From a virus: a stretch of DNA of 38,934 nt. The position numbers and the translations under genes were made by a program. The notes beneath the pieces were generated by a model that saw only the letters and a program-made list of their open reading frames with translations, did no database searches and was not told the DNA's origin. The DNA lies in the IMG/VR virus record IMGVR_UViG_3300029286_000115, positions 1-38,934 of that record; one strand, written 5' to 3'. The first letter of the stretch is position 1. The number at the start of each line of letters is the position of its first letter. Positions 1 through 6,671 of the stretch are shown here, piece after piece.

Positions 1-126
1 TGGATCAAGCGCTTCGTAAACTGTATAATTTCTATAATCAATGTTAAAAGGTTTGACTACGTGGATATTGCGTGAAAACTGTTTAAACCTCAAACCAATC
101 AAGTGCTGGAATTTTCCGTATATTCT
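1..126. repeat. Direct terminal repeat, left copy
   Basis: These bases are identical to 38807-38932 in the same orientation. Base 127 is C here but G in the right copy, so the match stops two bases before the window end. The repeat lies inside the large terminase gene, whose frame continues from one copy into the other. The length is close to a typical maximum assembly k-mer, so it most likely marks circularisation of a contig; a genuine short terminal repeat or a circularly permuted genome cannot be excluded. Confidence 0.95.
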
Positions 127-960
127 CGCCTGCTTTTCGTCCTCTGAATACTCCCCAATCATTCTTTGTATATCGTCGTGTTCAAGGTGTCCCCTTATGC
201 CGTGCTGTATGCAAGCGGCCTCAACTCCGGCTTCAATGTAAACACGCTGTCCTTTGTTGGCAAGCTCGGTGTCTGGGTTAGCTATTATATGGTCATAAAG
301 CCACGCCGCATACAACGGCGTTTCCGAAATGAAGATTATACCACCTTTTCTCATACGCGACACTGTGGCCTTAAATATCGCCTCTGTTGGTGGTTCGTCA
401 AACCACGCCCAGCCCAACGTCGCGCTCTCAAACTCTTTGGCGTCCTGCTCGTAAGACATAATGTCAAATTCAAACCCTGTGTCTGTTGTCCAGTGGCTAT
501 CGTATTGCTTGCCGGCTTTCTTGGCTACATATCTGCCTTTTGGAAAATACTCTTTGAGCGTAGGGATTAAGTTAATTTTCAAGTTCTCTGGGTCTGAAAC
601 TATCCTGCCCTTTTTAGGAAACGGAAAATCTTTGAATAATGGCATATCAAAATACTCGTTTGTGCTGTCTTTTCCCCAGAGAATATGTGCGACAATGTTG
701 GCTGACACGCACGTCTTTCCAACGCCGTTTGCCGCAGAAAATAACACAATGAAGTTGTGCTGTCCATTCTCATTTGGCTGTCCAACCTTCTTAATAAACT
801 CCTCGCATTTCCCATTCGGCTTGTAAAACATAAACTTGCGGTTCTGAAATCGCTTGACTTTATTTTGCTTGACCTTGCGCAGAAACTTTATGCTTTCCTC
901 TCGGTCGCCGGTGTCCAGCAAATCGTTTAACTCTTTTTCTAATTCTTGAAACTTTGCCAT
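1..960 (-). CDS. terL: Terminase large subunit, N-terminal ATPase part (gene continues at 38806)
   Basis: This is the motor that pumps phage DNA into the procapsid. The frame is open from the ATG at 958-960 through base 1 (320 codons) and continues without a break at 38806, giving 517 residues in all. Walker A is AANGVGKT (residues 76-83) and Walker B is GWAWFDEP (183-190, with D188 and E189). The last residues here, EALDP, provide the first acidic residue (D319) of the RNase-H-like nuclease domain encoded by the other part. The start has no Shine-Dalgarno sequence. The gene follows the 962-1420 ORF by one base, so it belongs to the same operon. The split is due to where the circular sequence was opened and is not a mutation. 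Confidence 0.93.
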   Translation of the reverse strand, partial: MAKFQELEKELNDLLDTGDREESIKFLRKVKQNKVKRFQNRKFMFYKPNGKCEEFIKKVGQPNENGQHNFIVLFSAANGVGKTCVSANIVAHILWGKDSTNEYFDMPLFKDFPFPKKGRIVSDPENLKINLIPTLKEYFPKGRYVAKKAGKQYDSHWTTDTGFEFDIMSYEQDAKEFESATLGWAWFDEPPTEAIFKATVSRMRKGGIIFISETPLYAAWLYDHIIANPDTELANKGQRVYIEAGVEAACIQHGIRGHLEHDDIQRMIGEYSEDEKQARIYGKFQHLIGLRFKQFSRNIHVVKPFNIDYRNYTVYEALDP

Positions 961-961
961 A

Positions 962-1420
962 TTATTTTAAATACTTTTTTAAAATCTGCTCAAACTCACC
1001 CCACGCCACGTCCCTTTCGTGTTTCCTTTGCTCCTCTGAAAGTTCGCAAGGAAATCCGGTTAATGGCTCAATACCAAATTTCATTTTTATTTCCAAAAAC
1101 TCACAAAATGCTTTATAAACCAAATTAACAATTGGATTTCCGCCCTCAACCTCGCTCCTTATGATCGTTTGTGCAATATGCAGTTCGCCAACCTTCTCGC
1201 CCAATTTGAAAAATTTATACACTTGGTTTAATCCTCCACCCTCAATCAAAACCTTGCAGTCAAACATTTTTGCATACCACCTCCACATAAATTTATTTCT
1301 AACCAACCACATAGGGACTTTAAAAACCTTCAACGTGTAGGCGTCAATTTGCACCCTCACTTGGCTTGCAAGCAATTGTGCGGTGTCGTCTAATTTTGTT
1401 TTTAGAAAATCTTGTAACAT
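962..1420 (-). CDS. Hypothetical protein, 152 aa, upstream of terL
   Basis: I do not recognise this protein. It is soluble-looking, moderately basic and rich in aromatic residues, with an amphipathic N-terminus (MLQDFLKTKLDD) and a charged C-terminus (SEEQRKHERD...KKYLK). It sits one base before the terminase start and one base after the CxxCxxxCC protein stop, so it is translated from the same late messenger. A packaging or virion-assembly role is suggested only by position. Confidence 0.7.
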   Translation of the reverse strand: MLQDFLKTKLDDTAQLLASQVRVQIDAYTLKVFKVPMWLVRNKFMWRWYAKMFDCKVLIEGGGLNQVYKFFKLGEKVGELHIAQTIIRSEVEGGNPIVNLVYKAFCEFLEIKMKFGIEPLTGFPCELSEEQRKHERDVAWGEFEQILKKYLK

Positions 1421-1421
1421 T

Positions 1422-1790
1422 TTATCTTTGCCTTGATTTTATAAACCTGTCCATAAATTTTGAAATGTCGCGTTCAATTGCCCTACGCTCCTGCCTGCTT
1501 CTCATTCTGCCGTTCTTGTCCTGCCATTGGCACGTTAGATTGATTTGCCCTTCGTTGCCATACAACCTGCACACTTCCGGTCTGTCTTTATAAATTGTGC
1601 AGTGATAATCCTCGCCCAGATAAGGGCAAACCATTCCCTTTGTTTCTAAAACAACCGTGTCGTGTCCGACGTCAATCTCTTTAATAACTTCTCTGACTGG
1701 ATTGTGCTTTGCAATAAACTTTCTTTCAAAAGGTATCACTCCACAACAACCGGCTTTGCATTTGTTTAGACACTTTGAGCAATCAATCAT
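1422..1790 (-). CDS. YkgJ-like CxxCxxxCC cysteine-cluster protein
   Basis: This 122-residue protein has the pattern of the YkgJ-type zinc/iron-chelating family. It starts with a C-x2-C-x3-C-x3-CC cluster (CSKCLNKCKAGCCG, residues 4-17), followed by VCPYLGEDYHCTIY and RPEVCRLYG, which supply the remaining conserved cysteines. I chose the ATG at 1788-1790 because it directly follows the upstream stop in the arrangement TAA-A-ATG used at many junctions here; an upstream TTG at 1808 would overlap the deformylase-like gene. The C-terminus is strongly basic (RSRQERRAIERD). Family members are thought to bind metal, but their biochemical role is poorly defined. Its pairing with a degenerate deformylase-like gene, itself a metalloenzyme family, is notable. 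Confidence 0.75.
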   Translation of the reverse strand: MIDCSKCLNKCKAGCCGVIPFERKFIAKHNPVREVIKEIDVGHDTVVLETKGMVCPYLGEDYHCTIYKDRPEVCRLYGNEGQINLTCQWQDKNGRMRSRQERRAIERDISKFMDRFIKSRQR

Positions 1791-1791
1791 T

Positions 1792-2475
1792 TTATGTTTC
1801 GTTGTCAATTATTGTTTTATCTGGGTTGCTGACTTTTTCCTTTGCCCTTTCCCAGCCCAACCCTTCCGGTGCGTCAAGCGACGTGCCACCTTTGGACTTG
1901 TCCTTGCCGATTAACTCCCACCATTTGACCGGAGTTTCGCTTTCAAAATAAATGTTCTTGCCTTGTGTATGATCGTAACCGTGCTGAAAAATCTGGCTGG
2001 CTATGCCCTGCAAATCTGCCTCAATGGTTTTCATTCCAAAAAAACTTCTTATCTGATATTTTACTTTAATCTTGTTGTAACGCGTAATCCTTTTTGGCGC
2101 TCTGTATGGAAACGACAAGCACGGCTCTTGATATTCAATGCCATTCGGAATTTTAAAGACGTTGCCCTTCATTGTTTCTGGCGAACCTTTAATCTCTGCA
2201 CCTTTCAACTCCATATATGTTTGGCTCTCAACAATTTCTGGGTTGATTATCACGTCGTCTGCAAACATTTTTTCTTTGACGACCTCTGGTGCAACTACGA
2301 AAAAGCTCATTGGTGTTTCGCAAACTTGCGCGTGTGCTAAAACAAACGCTTTGTTGTAATAACCTTTGAGCTGACCTTTGACGATAAAGCGCCTCAACGC
2401 TTCGGCGTCCTCTGCAATTTCCTTGTAATTGGAAACTGGCTTTGAAATCTTGTAATGAATTGGTATAAGTTGCAT
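1792..2475 (-). CDS. Peptide-deformylase-like protein with a degenerate active site
   Basis: This 227-residue protein follows the deformylase plan: a motif-1-like stretch near YYNKAFVLAHAQV, motif 2 as EPCLSFP (family EGCLS, with the metal-binding Cys kept) and motif 3 as QHGYDHTQG (family HExDH). Both metal-binding His residues and the Asp are present, but the catalytic Glu is replaced by Gly (codons CAC GGT TAC GAT CAT), so hydrolysis as known for the family is unlikely. Active deformylases remove the N-formyl group from new proteins, and several phages carry active ones. About 50 extra C-terminal residues follow the fold. It could be a metal-binding structural or decoy protein, or act on another substrate. 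Confidence 0.65.
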   Translation of the reverse strand: MQLIPIHYKISKPVSNYKEIAEDAEALRRFIVKGQLKGYYNKAFVLAHAQVCETPMSFFVVAPEVVKEKMFADDVIINPEIVESQTYMELKGAEIKGSPETMKGNVFKIPNGIEYQEPCLSFPYRAPKRITRYNKIKVKYQIRSFFGMKTIEADLQGIASQIFQHGYDHTQGKNIYFESETPVKWWELIGKDKSKGGTSLDAPEGLGWERAKEKVSNPDKTIIDNET

Positions 2476-2665
2476 AAGCGTAAGTTATGGGGTATATCCC
2501 CTGTTAATAATTAAATTAAGCTGGCTGGTTAATTCCCTCACACACCCACTTGCGTTTCACTCCGGTTTAGTTTTTGGCAAGCCGTCAAAGCGCTGGCAGT
2601 GGCCAAACACGTGTTGGCATTGCCGGGCGAGGCCGTAGTGAAAACCAGTTGTCAAGATTATTAAA
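2476..2665 (-). ncRNA. Non-coding, hairpin-containing intergenic region (candidate structured RNA or leader)
   Basis: There is no credible ORF in these 190 bases, although neighbouring genes are spaced by 0-5 bases. On the transcribed minus strand it can form a hairpin with arms GCCAA/TTGGC (2602-2606 with 2614-2618, loop CACGTGT), extended by GGCA/TGCC (2595-2598 with 2621-2624). A second hairpin, GGGG/CCCC with a five-base loop (2489-2501), ends 13 bases before the start of the deformylase-like gene. The region is visibly more GC-rich than its surroundings. I see no T-run after the hairpins, so a terminator is unlikely. A 5' leader or small RNA is possible. Confidence 0.4.
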
Positions 2666-2908
2666 TTACTCTTTCCACGTAATCACCTTGACCGCCCACA
2701 TTTGAGCTGTCTGTAATTCGCGTATGGCAAACTCTTTCATATCCGCTCCCATAGTTTCTTGCTCAAAAGGAATTGCAATCAATAAATCAATCAACTCTGC
2801 ACAAAGTTTTTTTGCTTTATCTACATTTGGATTATTTCCCGGATTGAACGTTAAACCGACTGACTTTTCACCGAGCATTAATTCCCTATCTGCTGTATTG
2901 TTTTCCAT
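2666..2908 (-). CDS. Probable Acb2/Tad1-hairpin-type anti-CBASS protein
   Basis: This 80-residue all-helical protein resembles the phage family related to Acb2, which sequesters cyclic oligonucleotide messengers and thereby blocks CBASS (and in some cases Thoeris-type) signalling. The evidence is the N-terminal GEKSVGLTFNPGNNP block followed by a helix (VDKAKKLCAELIDLLIAI), and the C-terminal helix RELQTAQMWAVKVIT, whose A-MWAVKA-like core is typical of the group as I know it. It lies two bases downstream of a membrane peptide gene in the packaging cluster. The assignment rests on remembered family patterns and not on a search; a small unrelated helical protein is the alternative. Confidence 0.5.
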   Translation of the reverse strand: MENNTADRELMLGEKSVGLTFNPGNNPNVDKAKKLCAELIDLLIAIPFEQETMGADMKEFAIRELQTAQMWAVKVITWKE

Positions 2909-2909
2909 T

Positions 2910-3005
2910 TTACTTATCTTTGGGCGTCCATTTGCGCAAGGAAACTCCCCAAAGAGTGCCTAACGCGAAACAGATTAACCCTGTTAAAATATAATAACCT
3001 ATCAC
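2910..3005 (-). CDS. 31-aa single-span membrane peptide, GTG start
   Basis: The frame starts with GTG at 3003-3005, overlapping the terminase small subunit stop as GTGA, and ends one base before the next ATG (TAA-A-ATG). The product (start MIGYYILTGLICFALG, end KWTPKDK) is a hydrophobic helix of about 20 residues with a basic, hydrophilic C-terminus, so one membrane span is likely. The exact fit between its neighbours is the main support. The function is unknown. Confidence 0.6.
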   Translation of the reverse strand: MIGYYILTGLICFALGTLWGVSLRKWTPKDK

Positions 3006-3634
3006 TTTTTTTTCTTTTTTCTGTTGGTTAAGCCCTCAATGCACTTTCTTTCAAGCTCTGCTAACTCGGCATTGCTCAACTCGTCCAACGGATCAACTAT
3101 CGCGACCTTTTCGGCGGCATAATATCCTTTGAGCTTGTAGGCCAAATCCATTGCGTCCTTTCGGCTCTTGTTATCCGGTGCTTCGTAGAAAGCCCACGCT
3201 CCCATAAAATCACGCCTAACATAAATCAAACGACAACCCGGCACGCTTTCAACAATCAATTTTATTTCCTCGTTGGTTAGTTCCTGCTTTTCAATTTTAG
3301 TCGTAGCTTTTTTCTTTTTCCTTTTTAACGATCCTCCGTTTGGTTGTGGCTCTTGTTCCTCCACCACTTCAACCTTGTCCTGCAATTTTGGAAAAATGTA
3401 ATGTTGAATTTCCCCTGCGAGAAGTAAATCGTTGTGCGTTTGCGTCATTAAGTCGTCTGAAACGCGCTCGGCTAAAAGTTCTTGAAACTTTTTTGTGCTG
3501 GTAAATTTCTGTGGATTATGTGCGTATTTAGGCGAAAAACCGTAAGCCCTCATTGTGGCGCTCACGCTTCCCCCATTTTTTCCTCCATTTTCAACCATTT
3601 CCTCTACAACTTTTTGTGTTCTACTTTTTGCCAT
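3002..3634 (-). CDS. terS: Probable terminase small subunit
   Basis: This 210-residue protein has an N-terminal helix-turn-helix-like region with the small-terminase pattern AYGFSPKYAHNPQKFTSTKKFQELL (about residues 29-53), used to recognise phage DNA for packaging. A central basic/coiled segment follows, and the C-terminus is highly charged and ends in a run of lysines. It is the first gene after the late promoter at 3674-3702 and lies upstream of terL. Its ATG is in the CTATG context common among late genes. Position and the N-terminal pattern support the call; I see no other candidate for this function. Confidence 0.7.
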   Translation of the reverse strand: MAKSRTQKVVEEMVENGGKNGGSVSATMRAYGFSPKYAHNPQKFTSTKKFQELLAERVSDDLMTQTHNDLLLAGEIQHYIFPKLQDKVEVVEEQEPQPNGGSLKRKKKKATTKIEKQELTNEEIKLIVESVPGCRLIYVRRDFMGAWAFYEAPDNKSRKDAMDLAYKLKGYYAAEKVAIVDPLDELSNAELAELERKCIEGLTNRKKKKK

Positions 3635-3673
3635 AGCGATTGATTTTTGCGATTTGCCTTGACTTATTATTTA

Positions 3674-3702
3674 ATTATACATCTAAATTCTTTTTGCAAC
3701 AA
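3674..3702 (-). promoter_or_regulatory. Sigma70-like late promoter
   Basis: On the minus strand, TTGTTG (3697-3702) is followed by a 17-base spacer and a perfect TATAAT (3674-3679), about 40 bases before the start of the terminase small subunit. It is the only convincing promoter between the early genes and the packaging/virion block, so it probably drives the long late transcript. Confidence 0.6.
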
Positions 3703-3709
3703 CAAGCAG

Positions 3710-3787
3710 TTATTCACTGTCGTCGTCCAAACCAATATCGTCGCTATCCTCGTCGTCGCCTATATCGTCATCAACATTTAATTTTAT
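3710..3787 (-). other. Acidic reading frame without its own start, reachable by -1 frameshift
   Basis: After the stop of the 3784-3996 gene, the -1 frame encodes IKLNV followed by a strongly acidic tail (DDDIGDDEDSDDIG, then LDDDSE and a stop at 3710-3712). No ATG, GTG or TTG start fits in this frame. A one-base backward slip at the AAA codon before the TAA stop, within an A-rich run (GTAAAATAAAATTAAA), would join it to the preceding protein. The dense acidic coding looks non-random, but the frameshift is inferred and the alternative is a decayed gene end. Confidence 0.35.
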
Positions 3788-3996
3788 TTTACTTCTCTAA
3801 CTTGTTTAATAATACTTTCAGCAAATCCCTTTAATGCTTTTTTGTAGGCAATTCGGTTTTTACAACCCAGACCTCTAAAAAAATGAATATCCCACATTAT
3901 TTTTCCTGTTAAATTTCTTTTGAAACTTTTTGCGGAAAAAACAAACATTGGTTCGTGATTGCCGACTGTATATTCGTTGTCAAATTTTTTTGCCAT
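3784..3996 (-). CDS. Hypothetical basic protein, 70 aa
   Basis: I do not recognise this protein (start MAKKFDNEYTVGNHEPMFVF, end IIKQVREVK). I chose the ATG at 3994-3996, just after the stop of the methyltransferase gene, over the one at 4011, which would overlap that gene. It is rich in Lys, Phe and aromatic residues and has no membrane segment. It is the last gene of the early block before the late promoter. A possible acidic -1 frameshift extension lies at 3710-3787. Confidence 0.65.
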   Translation of the reverse strand: MAKKFDNEYTVGNHEPMFVFSAKSFKRNLTGKIMWDIHFFRGLGCKNRIAYKKALKGFAESIIKQVREVK

Positions 3997-3997
3997 A

Positions 3998-4597
3998 TTA
4001 TTTTTTTGCAAACAATGTTAAACCTCTTGGCGTGTTAAAATATACGTGCGACAAGCCGACCAGATTTGCCACAGAAATTGAAACTCCGTTTATTTGTGGG
4101 TGTTGCGGTGCTGTATCGTGCAAAGCAAACATTTTCAACGGCCTCAAAGTTTTCAACAACTCTTTGATTTCCTCCCCTCTGACTTTGCCTTCTGGTGAGC
4201 TATCAATAAAAGCAAAATCAATTACTGCACCACATTGCTTGATTAAATTAAGCCCTGTGCAATTCAATACAATTGCAATTGGCTCTTTGCCTTCGCTTGT
4301 GTCTTGCAGTCCTGCTTCAATCAAACGCTTGTTTACGTAATCTGTTCTGTCTTTCTCTGTTTCGCAACTTATTATTCTACCTCTGCCATTTTCTTTGAGG
4401 GCTTTGGCAATTTGCATTGTGCCGTCGCCCAGATATGCTCCGGTTTCCACCACGAATTGCGGTTTGATTAACCGGATCAACGCGTAAAGAAAATCGTTGA
4501 CTTCGTCCTCGCTTGACTGCTCGTCGCGTGTAGTCCACAGTTCGTCATTTGGACAAAGTGGGTTTACGCCGTTTGAAAAATCGTGTTCGTTTGACAT
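3998..4597 (-). CDS. Class I SAM-dependent methyltransferase
   Basis: This 199-residue Rossmann-fold methyltransferase resembles the Methyltransf_24 / O-methyltransferase group. The SAM-binding motif I is VVETGAYLGDGT (about residues 49-60), preceded by an N-terminal cap helix. SCETEKD (about 77-83) gives the acidic residue expected to bind the ribose hydroxyls. IDFAFIDSSPEGKVRGEEI is the motif IV/catalytic region, and FALHDTAP follows. It is not a DNA methylase type, having neither DPPY nor PCQ. Likely substrates are sugars or small molecules, perhaps for modifying virion or host surface glycans alongside the phage glycosyltransferase, but the target cannot be read from sequence. Confidence 0.75.
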   Translation of the reverse strand: MSNEHDFSNGVNPLCPNDELWTTRDEQSSEDEVNDFLYALIRLIKPQFVVETGAYLGDGTMQIAKALKENGRGRIISCETEKDRTDYVNKRLIEAGLQDTSEGKEPIAIVLNCTGLNLIKQCGAVIDFAFIDSSPEGKVRGEEIKELLKTLRPLKMFALHDTAPQHPQINGVSISVANLVGLSHVYFNTPRGLTLFAKK

Positions 4598-4605
4598 AAA
4601 TTTAT

Positions 4606-4869
4606 TTAAAACTTAATTATATTTTGTTCTGCTTCATTAACCATTAAATGAAAACCGTGATTTTGTTTTTCACCCCAATAACAATCCTCGTTTGCACCCA
4701 TTGCCAAAGCTCTTATCTTCCCGGCGTTTATTAAAGTTGATTGATATGCGCCCTTTCCCTCCACAATTTCTTTTGAAATTTCAATAATTCTTTTGGCGAC
4801 GCCTTCTCTGCCTAAATTTTTACAATAGGCACGTAGTTTTTTTGAATTTTCTATTGCTTCAATTGCCAT
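4606..4869 (-). CDS. Hypothetical protein, 87 aa
   Basis: I do not recognise this protein. The N-terminal half is helical and basic (IENSKKLRAYCKNLGREGVAKRIIEISKEIVEG); the C-terminal half contains GANEDCYWGEKQNHGFHLMV. It begins one base after the stop of the 42-residue membrane peptide gene (TAA-A-ATG), which supports both frames. There are no membrane segments. Confidence 0.65.
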   Translation of the reverse strand: MAIEAIENSKKLRAYCKNLGREGVAKRIIEISKEIVEGKGAYQSTLINAGKIRALAMGANEDCYWGEKQNHGFHLMVNEAEQNIIKF

Positions 4870-4870
4870 T

Positions 4871-4999
4871 TTAAATTGTGTTTGTTAATTTTATTAACTC
4901 AACAACTTGTGTTGCTGTCCAGCCGACATACCAGACAAACAATGCTGTTGCTAAAACCACCAACGAATAGATAAACCTTTTTGTTTGTGTTTTTTCCAT
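4871..4999 (-). CDS. 42-aa single-span membrane peptide
   Basis: The start is MEKTQTKRFIYSLVVLATA, with one hydrophobic helix (about residues 10-31) and a short polar C-terminus. The basic residues before the helix suggest an N-in orientation. The frame fills the gap between the C5 methyltransferase start region and the next gene exactly, with TAA-A-ATG at the downstream junction. The function is unknown. Confidence 0.65.
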   Translation of the reverse strand: MEKTQTKRFIYSLVVLATALFVWYVGWTATQVVELIKLTNTI

Positions 5000-5003
5000 A
5001 ATT

Positions 5004-6482
5004 TTATTTTATATTTTTTAATATGTGGGAAATGACCTCGCAATTAAATGCGTTCCCTAAACATTTGTATCTCTGCGAATTGCTAATTGATTTTATATTT
5101 TCCTTTTTCAAATCCAATAATTCCACTTCTAAACAATTCCCCAGCAATTCTTTCAAGTTCGCTATGTAATAATGCGTGTTTTGATTTTGAGCAGAGAAAT
5201 AGATTTTTAATTCTGTTATCAGTTTTGTTAAGATTAACGTGATGGACGATTTCAAATCTTGATAATTTTCTCCCAAGATGTTTTTCCATAATATCTCGGT
5301 GTTCATCTCGGTTAACAACGCCTCGTTTATATCCGTATCTTGTAAGAGTTCTTTTTGTTTTTTCTCTAATTTTATCTGTATATTGTGGGTCTTTGTGTCT
5401 TTGCCAATTTTGATAATGTTTATTACACAATCCCCTTGCGATTGATTTTCTATCGCAATAATTACATTTTTTAACAACTCTTTTTGGCAAATTAAAAGAT
5501 TGATATCTTTTATATCTTTTATAGTGTTTGAGGCAAGCACCAATCTTTGTGGCTGATAATCTTTCGCAATTTTTAACACAACATTTTTGTTCCATACCTT
5601 AACATTACCAAATAACTTATCCAATGTCAATGTATCCGTATAAAATGCTGTGTAATTGTCCGGCAAGCATTGCAACCTCTCGCACTCCACCGGCGTTAAT
5701 TTCCTCACTTCGTCTTTGTCAAAAATCTTTATCTTTGACTGCGTGCCGTTTGAAGGAAGCGTGGCCATTTTGTTGTTTGTAAAATATACCCTCTGATCCT
5801 GTGAATTGTGTCCTTTGCCGTTTATATCCATTTGGATATATCCTTTGTTTATCATTTGGCCGTTGGCTTTTAAAAAATAATCTCTGGCGTTTTTCTTGTA
5901 ATAGGTGCTTGTCAAACAATATGCTTTTAAATCTGTTGTGCTTCCGTCCTCCAAAATATCTTTTAGTAAAATACCTTTGTCGTCAGGCAATTTGACGCCC
6001 GGTATGTTTGTCCAAAAATATCTTTTACGGTTTTGGGCTGACACTAACGCCGCATTTATCATTATCGGTTCAACCCCCAGCGTCTTTGAAATTGTGTCTT
6101 TGGCTTCCTTTGGCATACTGGCCACGTTTTCCAACACGAAATACTTTGGTTTGATTACTTGCAAAATTTTCACATACTCCCAGAATAGGCCACTACGCCC
6201 CCCCCCTAACCCTTCCCGATTGTGTTTTGCGATTGATAAATCTTGGCAAGGGCTTCCACCTATAAGCAAATCAATTCCGTTGCCAAAACTCTCATTCAAG
6301 TCAAACCTCTCGTTTATTGTTTTAATGTCGCCCAACTGCACGGTTTCCGGGTAATTTCTTTGTGCAATAGCGATTGCCGTTTTATCAATCTCGCTGGCAA
6401 AATATACTGTTACCGTAAGGCCTGCCCTGTCCAAAGCAACCCTCGCGCACGAAATTCCGTCAAATAAAGATAAGATTTTCAT
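5004..6482 (-). CDS. C5-cytosine DNA methyltransferase interrupted by a nested HNH gene
   Basis: This protein transfers a methyl group to C5 of cytosine in DNA, probably to protect phage DNA from restriction. The motifs occur in order: I FDGISCARVALDRAG (7-21), IV SPCQDLS with catalytic C79, VI ENV (118-120), VIII QNRKRYFW (150-157), IX RKLTPVECERLQCLPDNY (260-277) and X SNSQRYKCLGNAF (about 467-479). At 492 residues it is about 180 longer than comparable phage enzymes, and the excess lies between IX and X. That segment (about 285-466) is Lys/Ile/Asn-rich, matches no methylase region and coincides with the HNH ORF read in another frame. The start overlaps the upstream stop as ATGA. Whether the long product is active is unknown. 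Confidence 0.88.
   Translation of the reverse strand: MKILSLFDGISCARVALDRAGLTVTVYFASEIDKTAIAIAQRNYPETVQLGDIKTINERFDLNESFGNGIDLLIGGSPCQDLSIAKHNREGLGGGRSGLFWEYVKILQVIKPKYFVLENVASMPKEAKDTISKTLGVEPIMINAALVSAQNRKRYFWTNIPGVKLPDDKGILLKDILEDGSTTDLKAYCLTSTYYKKNARDYFLKANGQMINKGYIQMDINGKGHNSQDQRVYFTNNKMATLPSNGTQSKIKIFDKDEVRKLTPVECERLQCLPDNYTAFYTDTLTLDKLFGNVKVWNKNVVLKIAKDYQPQRLVLASNTIKDIKDINLLICQKELLKNVIIAIENQSQGDCVINIIKIGKDTKTHNIQIKLEKKQKELLQDTDINEALLTEMNTEILWKNILGENYQDLKSSITLILTKLITELKIYFSAQNQNTHYYIANLKELLGNCLEVELLDLKKENIKSISNSQRYKCLGNAFNCEVISHILKNIK
5083..5595 (-). CDS. HNH homing-type endonuclease nested in the cytosine methyltransferase gene
   Basis: This 170-residue protein lies in a different frame from the methyltransferase that contains it. 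Its N-terminal half has paired Cys/His zinc-finger-like motifs (CCVKNC, CLKHY, CNYCDR, CNKHY). The C-terminal half is a typical phage HNH domain: GRKLSRFEIVHHVNLNKTDNRIKNLFL, then SKHALLHSELER. Such proteins nick or cut DNA and promote their own spread by gene conversion. The stop falls where methyltransferase motif X resumes, so the gene looks like a compact insertion. Unusually, the host frame stays open through the whole insert. Confidence 0.85.
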   Translation of the reverse strand: MEQKCCVKNCERLSATKIGACLKHYKRYKRYQSFNLPKRVVKKCNYCDRKSIARGLCNKHYQNWQRHKDPQYTDKIREKTKRTLTRYGYKRGVVNRDEHRDIMEKHLGRKLSRFEIVHHVNLNKTDNRIKNLFLCSKSKHALLHSELERIAGELFRSGIIGFEKGKYKIN

Positions 6483-6670
6483 TTTATTCTTTCGCCTGTT
6501 TCTGGGTCAAACATTGAGTAATCAATGTAATTCCTTTCAATTTGGCAATTATTTACTTTCTTTATTAAGCCGGACATCTCTGCAAATTTTACCAAACCTG
6601 CGACCCATATTACACACCAGACGCAGATAAGCAACCACAGACCTAAAATTTTTATATTTTCCCAGTTCAT
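6479..6670 (-). CDS. Small membrane protein, 63 aa
   Basis: One strongly hydrophobic helix (ILGLWLLICVWCVIWVAGLV, about residues 8-27) is followed by a polar, probably cytoplasmic tail ending in YSMFDPETGERIK. Its stop overlaps the methyltransferase start (ATGA), indicating coupled translation. No family is recognised. Confidence 0.65.
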   Translation of the reverse strand: MNWENIKILGLWLLICVWCVIWVAGLVKFAEMSGLIKKVNNCQIERNYIDYSMFDPETGERIK

Positions 6671-6671
6671 T

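Noticed and set aside
5083-5640. Group I or II intron in the methyltransferase gene
   Set aside because: The insert is almost entirely filled by the HNH ORF, leaving too little sequence for an intron catalytic core, and the host frame is open across it; splicing is therefore not assumed, though I list it as testable.
5596-5650. Private promoter TTGACA-17-TAATGT upstream of the nested HNH gene
   Set aside because: The -35 is perfect and the spacer is 17 bases, but the -10 matches only three of six positions and lies within six bases of the ATG, so I do not list it as a feature.
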